A DNA stretch of 12,124 bases from JAICTV01 sp035634055 (lineage in GTDB: Bacteria > Planctomycetota > Phycisphaerae > Tepidisphaerales > Tepidisphaeraceae): contig DASQDR010000151.1 in assembly GCA_035634055.1 (NCBI GenBank), forward strand, positions 1 to 12,124, read 5' to 3'. Below, piece by piece: positions 6,571 through 12,124 of this stretch; positions within the stretch are counted from its first letter, which is position 1; the number at the start of each line of letters is the position of its first letter. The notes beneath the pieces are model-generated. The model saw only the letters and a program-made list of their open reading frames with translations. It did no database searches and was not told the origin of the DNA. Both the position numbers and the translations under genes were made by a program.

Positions 6571-8307
6571 ATGAGCCTCATGACACCCACAGCCCCGCCG
6601 GCCGAGGGCGCCGTGCCCAGTAGCGCCGTCTGGCCCGCGACCGCGGAGCCGGCGGGGGGCAAGCCCGTGGGCGGCGGCGCGGGCGAGGGCGCGGGCGGCG
6701 AGGCCCGACCGCCGCTCGGGCTCGTGAAGCACGCGGTCGCTTTCGCATTATCCCTCTTCGCCGCCATCCTCTCGCTGTGGATGTTCACGCGTCACATCGA
6801 TTTCCCCATCACGTATCATCCTGACGAGAAGGGGAAGGCGCAGCAGTTGTTAACCGGCCATCGGAACTTCCGGCACCCGCAGTTGCTCCTTCAGTCCGCG
6901 AGGCTGGCCGCCGGCGCGGCCGGCGGCGTTGACGACGCCAGGGCGGCGGTCCTGGTCGGGCGATGGACCTCCGGCGCGCTGGCGGCGGTCGCGGTATTCG
7001 CCCTGTCGCTGGCCGCGTACGCGTCACACGGGTTCGTCGGACTGGCGGTCGCGGGGGCCGCCGTCATGCTGTGTCCCCCGCTGCACGTCTACGCGCGCTA
7101 CTTCAAGGAAGAGACGGCGCTGGTCGCGGGCGTCGCGCTCAGCGTCCTGGGCGCCCGAGGCGTGATGTCCGCCCGCGGGACCGGCTGGCAGCTCGCCGCC
7201 GCCGCCTTGCTGGGCCTGGGGTGCGCCGCCGCCGTCAGCGGCAAGCTGGTCGGGATGGCGGTGCTGCTCCCCGCGGCGGCGGCGCTGGTGCTGGCGCCCG
7301 GGGCGGGCCGATGGCTATCGCCCGGTCGCTGCGCCGCGTTCGGCGTCGCTTCCGTCTCGGCCGTCGCGGGCGCGCTGCTGTTCAACGCGCCCGCCCTCAG
7401 CAGCGTGGTCCCGCCGGTGGTCTCGCCCGAGGCGCGAGCGGCGCTTTGGAAAGAAGTTGAGCACGGCACGACCGGGCACGTTGGCGTCACCATGGACGTC
7501 CCCAACACCTACGTGCTGCGCATCGCGTTCAGCGAGCTGATGCCCCACCTATGGATCGCGGCGGCGTGGGCGGCATCGCTGCTGATCATGGGTCGGCTCA
7601 CCGTTGGGCGCTGGGGGGGCGTCCTCATGCTGTTCCTCGCGTCCTTCGCGGTGGAGCTGGCGTTCGGGCGCATTCCGATCCCGCGTTACGCGCTGCCGGT
7701 CACCGTCGTGGCGTACTACATCGCGGCGGAGATGACGGTGGCGGCGTGTCGCGCGATGAAGCCGCGACTGGCGGTCCCGCTCATCGCGCTGGCGCTGGGC
7801 GCGATCATCGTCGGCCAGGGCGGGCGGTGCGCCGCGCTGGCCGAGCAGTTCCGCGACGACAGCCGGCAGCGCCTGCGCGAGTGGATGGCGCGTCACGTCC
7901 CGGCGCAAGCGGTGATCGTGGCCGAGGCCGAGGCGCTGCTGGGCTCTGGTGGTGACCCGTGGAGACACCCGCACCAGGCGCCGCTCGCGCTGAAGTTTTT
8001 GTCCGTGCGGTCACCGGCAGAAGTGCACGACACCATTTTCGGGCTGAGCAGGCGCGGGGTCGAGTACGTCGTCATCGCCGAGCCGAGATACCAGCTGTTC
8101 CTCGACCGCGCGAGCCGCGCCATTCCCGGACAAGAGGAGCAGTTCGACCGTCACCGCCGGCTCTATCGGGAGCTGCTCGATCACGGCGACCTGGTCTGGG
8201 CGTCGATCCCGCCCGTCCCGTCCCATTCCTACGTGAACCCGGAGCTGCGCGTCTATCGGGTGAAGCAGGCGGCGGTCCGGGCGACGACCGGCGGGACGAG
8301 CGGCTGA
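6571..8307 (+). CDS. GT-C-fold membrane glycosyltransferase (GT39/ArnT-like), first tandem copy
   Basis: The 578-residue polytopic protein resembles lipid-carrier-dependent glycosyltransferases of the PMT/ArnT type. These transfer a sugar from a polyprenyl- or dolichyl-phosphate donor on the outer face of the membrane. After a Gly/Ala/Pro-rich tail of about 50 residues, a membrane helix (about 51-72) leads to HIDFPITYHPDEKGK. HPDE at 83-86 carries the acidic residues expected in the first external loop. RNFRHP (98-103), RWTSG (131-135) and CPPLHVYARYFKEE (168-181) follow, then many hydrophobic segments to about residue 420. A soluble C-terminal region contains EQFRDDSRQRLREW from 425 and Tyr-rich segments. 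ATG 6571 has no Shine-Dalgarno site; ATG 6580 is equally possible. The next gene is its paralogue. Donor and acceptor are unknown, and a polymer-forming or other GT-C subfamily cannot be excluded. Confidence 0.82.
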   Translation: MSLMTPTAPPAEGAVPSSAVWPATAEPAGGKPVGGGAGEGAGGEARPPLGLVKHAVAFALSLFAAILSLWMFTRHIDFPITYHPDEKGKAQQLLTGHRNFRHPQLLLQSARLAAGAAGGVDDARAAVLVGRWTSGALAAVAVFALSLAAYASHGFVGLAVAGAAVMLCPPLHVYARYFKEETALVAGVALSVLGARGVMSARGTGWQLAAAALLGLGCAAAVSGKLVGMAVLLPAAAALVLAPGAGRWLSPGRCAAFGVASVSAVAGALLFNAPALSSVVPPVVSPEARAALWKEVEHGTTGHVGVTMDVPNTYVLRIAFSELMPHLWIAAAWAASLLIMGRLTVGRWGGVLMLFLASFAVELAFGRIPIPRYALPVTVVAYYIAAEMTVAACRAMKPRLAVPLIALALGAIIVGQGGRCAALAEQFRDDSRQRLREWMARHVPAQAVIVAEAEALLGSGGDPWRHPHQAPLALKFLSVRSPAEVHDTIFGLSRRGVEYVVIAEPRYQLFLDRASRAIPGQEEQFDRHRRLYRELLDHGDLVWASIPPVPSHSYVNPELRVYRVKQAAVRATTGGTSG

Positions 8308-8363
8308 CGGTTAGCAGCGGAGGATCCCGGATCCCCTCGGATGCCGCACCGGAAGTCAGTGCC

Positions 8364-10106
8364 ATGCAACAGCCCGTCGAACAGTCTTCTGGTCCAGCGA
8401 CGGCGTCGGCGCGCCACGCCGCGCCGGATATGTCATCCGCCGCGCCCGCGCCATCGCCAGCGCCAGCGCCCGCAACCACGGGAGGAAATTGCCCCGATGA
8501 GCCGCCGGTGAAGTTGGACCTCCTCGTACGGCACGCGGCGGCGGCGCTCCTGTCGCTGCTCATCGGTATCGCGTCGCTGTGGATGTTCACTCGCAACATC
8601 GACTTCCCCGTCGCCTACCACCCCGATGAAGCAAGCAAGGCCGGGCAAGTCATCAGCGGCGAGCGAAACTTCAACCACCCGCTGCTCCTGCTCAACGCCG
8701 CCAGCGCGCTCCGCGACCACCTTGACGTGCCCGACGACCCCCGGCCGGTCACGATCGTGGGCCGGTGGACGTCCGGCGTCGCTGCCGCCGTCGCGGTGCT
8801 GGCCCTGACGCTCGCCGCCTACGGCTCGCGCGGATTCACGGGTCTGGCCGTCGCGGGCGCGATGGTCGCGCTCTGTCCGCCGCTGCACGTCTACGCCAAG
8901 TATTTCAAGGAGGACGCGGCTCTGGTGGCCGGCGTGGCGATGGCGGTGCTGGGGGCGCGGTTCGTGTTGTCCGCGCGCCGGACGCGCTGGCAGCTCGCCG
9001 CCGCGGCGTTGCTCGGCTTCGGCTGCGCGATGGCCGCCAGCGGAAAAGCGGTCGGGCTCATCGTCCTCGTGCCGTGCGTCATCACGCTGGCGATCGCGCC
9101 CCTTCCGCGGTGGTGGGCGTTGCCCGCTCGCGCCGCGGTCTTCTCGGTGGCGGGCGCGCTCGGCGTCTTCCTCATGAACCAGCAGGCGTTTGAGAGCCTG
9201 CTGCCTCCAATCCTCAGCGCGCCGGCCCAGGCTGCTCTGCGAGAGCAGGTTTCGCACGCCACGACCGGCCACATCGACGTCGCGCTGGACGTGCCGAACA
9301 CGTTTTGCCTCCGCATCACCGCCGCCGAATTGATGCCGCACGCGTGGGTCGCGCTCGGCATGGGAGTCGCACTCACCATCGCGACCCGGAGGATCAGCCG
9401 TTGGGCGGTGGTGCTGGCGGCGTTCGCGGCGGCGTTCGCGGTGACGTTGAGCTTCAACACGATTCCCTTCCCTCGCTACGCGCTGCCGCTGACGGTGCTG
9501 GCATACTTTGCGGCCGCGGAAGCGGTCGCGGCGGTGGTGGGGTGGCTGTCGCTTCGCCGTGCCGCCGGCGCGAGGGCGGCGGTGATCGTGACGGTCAGCG
9601 TCGCGGGGCTTCTCCAGGGGTACCGGTGCATCTCGATCAACGAGCAGTTCCGCGACGACAGCCGCCAGCGGTTGCGGGAGTGGGTTGCGCTGAACCTCCC
9701 TCCCGCTGCCGTGGTTGCCGCCGACAGTTACACCCAGCTCGGGGGCGCGGGCGATCCCGACCGGTTCCCGGATCAAGCCACTTTGAGCATTAACTTGATG
9801 CGCGCCTCGTCGCCGGCCGATCTGGCTGACTCGCTCGAAGGGCTGGCGACCCTTGGCGTGCAGTACGTGGCGATCGCCGAGCCGACCTACGCGAGGTACC
9901 TCGATCCGGCGGCGCGGCCGGTCCCCGGGCGAGAGGCACAGTTCGAGCGGCGCAGGCAGCTTTACCGCCAACTGTTGTCCCACGGCAAGATGATCTGGTC
10001 GGCCATTCCGGCGGTTCCGACGCGGGCGTATGCGAACCCGGAAATCCGGCTCTACCAGGTGACGGGTGTCGCCGCCGCCGCCGCCGCGGTCACCACTGCG
10101 CGATAA
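8364..10106 (+). CDS. GT-C-fold membrane glycosyltransferase (GT39/ArnT-like), second tandem copy
   Basis: The 580-residue paralogue of the preceding gene aligns with it almost end to end. It has a Pro/Ala/Ser-rich tail of about 50 residues and a first helix at about 54-76. FPVAYHPDEASK places HPDE at 86-89, followed by RNFNHP (101-106), VGRWTSG (132-138) and CPPLHVYAKYFKED (171-184). The identical EQFRDDSRQRLREW begins at 427 in the soluble C-terminal region. A run of alanines (VAAAAAAV) precedes the C-terminus. The frame stays open upstream of 8364, overlapping the previous gene, but ATG 8364 is the only good start, with GGAAG about 8 bases before it. The gap to the first copy is 56 bases. 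The conserved core supports membrane glycosyl transfer. Divergent N-terminal tails suggest specialised partners or sites. Which sugar each copy uses is unknown. Confidence 0.82.
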   Translation: MQQPVEQSSGPATASARHAAPDMSSAAPAPSPAPAPATTGGNCPDEPPVKLDLLVRHAAAALLSLLIGIASLWMFTRNIDFPVAYHPDEASKAGQVISGERNFNHPLLLLNAASALRDHLDVPDDPRPVTIVGRWTSGVAAAVAVLALTLAAYGSRGFTGLAVAGAMVALCPPLHVYAKYFKEDAALVAGVAMAVLGARFVLSARRTRWQLAAAALLGFGCAMAASGKAVGLIVLVPCVITLAIAPLPRWWALPARAAVFSVAGALGVFLMNQQAFESLLPPILSAPAQAALREQVSHATTGHIDVALDVPNTFCLRITAAELMPHAWVALGMGVALTIATRRISRWAVVLAAFAAAFAVTLSFNTIPFPRYALPLTVLAYFAAAEAVAAVVGWLSLRRAAGARAAVIVTVSVAGLLQGYRCISINEQFRDDSRQRLREWVALNLPPAAVVAADSYTQLGGAGDPDRFPDQATLSINLMRASSPADLADSLEGLATLGVQYVAIAEPTYARYLDPAARPVPGREAQFERRRQLYRQLLSHGKMIWSAIPAVPTRAYANPEIRLYQVTGVAAAAAAVTTAR

Positions 10107-10115
10107 GGCGTGAAC

Positions 10116-10904
10116 ATGACGACCCTGGCCCGTTCGATCTCGCGCGCGACGCGCACCCGGCCCTGGCGCCGTGCCGCGTTCACGTTGATCGAGCTTATCG
10201 TCGTGATCGGCATCATCGCCGTCCTGGTCGGGCTGCTCCTGCCGGCGCTGTCGCGCGCGCGGCAGCAAGCGAACAGCGTGGTCTGCCGCTCCAACCTGCG
10301 GCAGCTTGGGATCGTGCTCCAGATGTACGCCAACGACAACCGGGGCTGGCTCTACCCGGTCGGCCCCGCCGGCGCCGGCGGCAAGCCGACCACCTTCGGC
10401 ACGAATTACCCCCCGCACCTCAGGTGGCCCATGCGGGTCTCCGCCTTCGGGTTGAAGATGCCCGATGCGCTCCCTTACGACCCGGCGTTATACGATCCGG
10501 GCGCCTACGATCCGCACACCTTTCCGGTGCAGCGGTTCACGCCCGCGATCCTGCTCTGCCCGAGCGACCGCGAGCCGCTCGAGGCGCACACGTACCTGCT
10601 CAACAAGCACCTGGCCGACCATCACATTCGCGTCAGCAGCAGTGATTTCGGGGGCCTCAGCTCATCCCAGGTCGTGGTCGGCGGCGAGAAGCGAACCCAG
10701 ATGCGGGACTACTACATGGAGCGGGGAGACAATCACGGCGAATTTGATCGTGTGGTGGAAATGTACAAGCACGGGCTGCGGCTCGGGTCGAACTACCTGT
10801 ACCACGACGGTCACGTAGAGACGCTCGCCCCGCGCGAGGCGCTTCCCGGGCTCGACCCGTGGGATGTTCCCATCGAGATCCCGCCCGGCCCGGCCACGAA
10901 CTAA
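10116..10904 (+). CDS. Type IV pseudopilin-like protein (planctomycete short pseudopilin family)
   Basis: The 262-residue protein has a class III prepilin leader. A basic stretch (RTRPWRRAA) is followed by FTLIELIVVIGIIAVLVGLL, predicting cleavage between A21 and F22 with glutamate at +5 (E26). The residue before the cut is Ala, not the usual Gly. A prepilin peptidase, not seen here, would process and N-methylate it. The CRSNLRQLGIVLQMYANDN stretch and HDGHVETL at 230-237 are typical of the abundant planctomycete pseudopilins. The usual His-X9-Asp-Gly spacing appears here as X11 (H219 to D231). ATG 10116 is chosen because AAGG lies 7 bases upstream; the in-frame GTG at 10110 has no room for a ribosome site. 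It starts 9 bases after the TAA of the second glycosyltransferase, so translation is probably coupled. No terminator is evident in the 105 bases before the tRNA gene. Confidence 0.88.
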   Translation: MTTLARSISRATRTRPWRRAAFTLIELIVVIGIIAVLVGLLLPALSRARQQANSVVCRSNLRQLGIVLQMYANDNRGWLYPVGPAGAGGKPTTFGTNYPPHLRWPMRVSAFGLKMPDALPYDPALYDPGAYDPHTFPVQRFTPAILLCPSDREPLEAHTYLLNKHLADHHIRVSSSDFGGLSSSQVVVGGEKRTQMRDYYMERGDNHGEFDRVVEMYKHGLRLGSNYLYHDGHVETLAPREALPGLDPWDVPIEIPPGPATN

Positions 10905-11009
10905 GCGGCGTCCCGATCTGAAGGCGCAGCGTGAAACCCCATTGGACCCAGCCGTTCTGGTGACCGTGCCGCCGACCGCAAACCGCGCGAAGTGGTGTGG
11001 GCGGAAAAG

Positions 11010-11083
11010 CGTTCCCGATAGGGCTCGAACCTATAACCTTCGGCTTCGGAGGCCGACGCTCTATCCAATTGAGCTACGGGAAC
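11010..11083 (-). tRNA. tRNA-Arg (anticodon CCG)
   Basis: Read on the minus strand, this 74-base sequence folds as a perfect cloverleaf. It has a 7-bp acceptor stem (GTTCCCG/CGGGAAC), TA at positions 8-9 and a D arm with GG in the loop. The anticodon arm is TCGGC-CTCCGAA-GCCGA and the T arm is ATAGG-TTCGAGC-CCTAT. The anticodon CCG (11049-11047) reads CGG arginine codons, common in GC-rich genes. The discriminator is G at 11010. The 3' CCA is not encoded; CTTTTCC follows. It is transcribed against the pseudopilin operon, from the promoter at 11097-11125. Confidence 0.97.
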
Positions 11084-11096
11084 ATGGCGGGGAATC

Positions 11097-11125
11097 ACTG
11101 TAGCCCGCGGGGGGCGGGGTGTCCA
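11097..11125 (-). promoter_or_regulatory. Sigma70-type promoter of the tRNA-Arg gene
   Basis: On the minus strand TGGACA (11125-11120; five of six -35 consensus bases) is followed after 17 bases by TACAGT (11102-11097; four of six -10 bases). Transcription would begin near 11090, a few bases before the mature tRNA 5' end at 11083. The GC-rich stretch between -10 and the start could act as a growth-rate discriminator, which is inference. Confidence 0.65.
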
Positions 11126-11273
11126 GATCGGACGGATCATCACTGGGCGCGCCGTCGCCGCGAATGCGAGCGGCGGCGGCACGGAGTGACGCAGCAGGCG
11201 GCGACGCGGCCCCGACAGTGCGGCGGCGGCGACTGCGGCTACCGCGGCGGGCGGCGTGGCGCTGCTTGCGGTA

Positions 11274-11305
11274 GCTCAGCTGCGCCGGGGCTCAGCTCCG
11301 CCGGG
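11274..11305. repeat. 16-bp tandem duplication
   Basis: GCTCAGCTGCGCCGGG (11274-11289) is followed directly by GCTCAGCTCCGCCGGG (11290-11305), differing at one base. It lies downstream of the LolA-like gene in non-coding DNA. No function is suggested; replication slippage is a sufficient explanation. Confidence 0.75.
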
Positions 11306-11375
11306 GCGTAGCATGACGGGGCGTGGCGCAGCGTCGCCTCGCCTCGCGTGGCAACACCGCCCGGCGGGGCTCGAG

Positions 11376-12124
11376 TTAATCCTCGAACGGCTGCCGGCGG
11401 ATGCGCCAGTTGGTTTCGTCGATGGGCGGCATCGCGAACTCGGCGTCGGTGAGGTTCGCGTTCACCCGGACCTCTTGCAGCTCGGTCTGCTTCGTCGTCG
11501 TGCCGTTGCGGTCCTGCGTGACGATGCGCACGGGCATGCGCGTCGCCGGGTCGACCCAGAAGTCGATCGTGGCGAACTTGTCCTGGAACTGCGTCCCCTC
11601 CTTCGGCACCAGTTGCACGTGGATCGTGCCGGGCGGGTCGCCGTTGGCCGGGTCGAGCTTTTTGACGTCGAACATGCGGTGGACGTCGGCCTTGTCCTGG
11701 CCGAGGGGGAGGGGGAAGGGGCCTTCACCAAGCTTCAGCAGGTCCATCTTCTGCCCCGGCCGCAGGACCTGGCGCTCGACCTGGAGCTTCTGCTCGTAGT
11801 CGCGGTCGATCAGCGTCCCCTTGTCCAGCAGGTATTGCACGCGCTGGACCTCCGGCTTGCCGTTGGCCTCGCGGCGGTCGAAGTTGACGTGCAGGCGCGC
11901 GTCGCCGGGGCCGACGCGCTGCATCCACATCCGCCCGGAGAGCTTCGACTCGTTGCCGGTGGCGGCGTCGATCTCGGCCATCGAGACCTTGGCGGTGAAG
12001 TCCTTCAGCTCGTCGCCGCGCGCGTCGAGGGCGTCGAGGACCTGCTCCAGCGACGACGCCGGCGAGAGCGGCCCGCCCGGCGCCGCGGCGGCAGCCGGAG
12101 CGCCAGCAATCGCCGAGGCGGGAG
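11376..12124 (-). CDS. LolA-like periplasmic lipoprotein-carrier protein, 5' end cut by window edge
   Basis: The frame is open from the right edge to a TAA at 11378-11376, with 248 residues visible. It begins in an Ala/Pro-rich stretch (PASAIAGAPAAAAPGGPLSP), probably the end of a signal peptide and a linker. SLEQVLDALDARGDELKDFT follows, the helical start typical of LolA/LolB-fold proteins. Alternating strands then run through SGRMWMQRVGPGDARLHVNF, YEQKLQVERQ, ATIDFWVDPATRMPVRIVTQ and ELQEVRVNANLTDAEFAMPP. This is the usual concave beta-sheet order, ending close to the C-terminus, so only the signal peptide seems missing. The role would be binding lipid or lipoproteins in the periplasm. The family is divergent, so a general lipid-binding relative is possible. 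An internal ATG at 11981 would cut off the first helix and is not the true start. Confidence 0.75.
   Translation of the reverse strand, partial: PASAIAGAPAAAAAPGGPLSPASSLEQVLDALDARGDELKDFTAKVSMAEIDAATGNESKLSGRMWMQRVGPGDARLHVNFDRREANGKPEVQRVQYLLDKGTLIDRDYEQKLQVERQVLRPGQKMDLLKLGEGPFPLPLGQDKADVHRMFDVKKLDPANGDPPGTIHVQLVPKEGTQFQDKFATIDFWVDPATRMPVRIVTQDRNGTTTKQTELQEVRVNANLTDAEFAMPPIDETNWRIRRQPFED

Larger units (their letters stand above)
11084..11375. other. Intergenic stretch between the tRNA and the LolA-like gene
   Basis: These 292 very GC-rich bases hold the tRNA promoter near their left end and a 16-bp tandem duplication at 11274-11305. I found no credible gene and no stem-loop with a T-run for termination of the LolA-like transcript. 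The short open frames crossing this stretch and the tRNA are artefacts. Confidence 0.5.

Noticed and set aside
7959..8363. Upstream extension of the second glycosyltransferase frame into the first gene
   Set aside because: The extension is antiparallel in character to no known domain, overlaps the conserved C-terminal part of the first copy, and the first good start with a ribosome site is ATG 8364.
8433..10418. A 661-codon open frame on the minus strand across the second glycosyltransferase
   Set aside because: It is Arg-rich and featureless and lies opposite a gene with a well-conserved paralogue next to it.
11274..11305. The tandem GC repeat as a terminator or CRISPR-like repeat
   Set aside because: There are only two adjacent copies without spacers, no T-run, and no cas gene nearby.
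10997..11311. Short open frames over the tRNA, with translations such as GLEPITFGFGG (plus) and VAQLDRASASEAEGY (minus)
   Set aside because: These are well-known false translations of tRNA genes, and the cloverleaf is complete.

Overview
The window is GC-rich and looks like the chromosome of a planctomycete, probably of the Phycisphaerae type. Three things in the sequence suggest this. The large surface protein at the left has an N-terminal LESRWLL motif of the planctomycetal LEPR-XLL kind. Its C-terminal part resembles a module I associate with Phycisphaerae surface proteins. The pseudopilin at 10116-10904 has the CRSNLRQLG and HDGHVETL signatures of the large planctomycete family of short pseudopilins. 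The assignment rests on recognition of these motifs, not on a database search.

Layout. From 3074 down to the left edge (minus strand) lies a large modular exported protein, cut off at its C-terminus: PQQ-type beta-propeller, fibronectin III, LamG/concanavalin-like, second fibronectin III, then the planctomycete module. A 392-base non-coding stretch follows. Next is a membrane-anchored M14 zinc carboxypeptidase with the N-terminal domain of cytosolic-carboxypeptidase-like enzymes (minus, 5110-3467). A divergent intergenic region (5111-5481) carries candidate sigma70-type promoters for both sides.

From 5482 to 10904 four plus-strand genes form a probable operon: a membrane-anchored HEAT/TPR-like protein, two tandem paralogous GT-C-fold membrane glycosyltransferases (about 580 residues each), and a type IV pseudopilin-like protein. 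The pseudopilin's start codon lies 9 bases after the stop of the second glycosyltransferase. This is the most interesting part of the window. A tandem GT-C duplication coupled to a pseudopilin suggests a surface glycoprotein or glycan system, but no substrate can be read from the sequence.

On the right, minus strand, are a tRNA-Arg(CCG) with a good promoter and a LolA-like periplasmic lipoprotein-carrier protein missing only its extreme N-terminus at the window edge. All protein genes except the glycosyltransferases appear to be envelope, periplasmic or extracellular proteins, and the glycosyltransferases are integral membrane proteins. The window is therefore dominated by cell-surface functions. 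I saw no insertion sequence, CRISPR array, phage gene or other sign of recent transfer.
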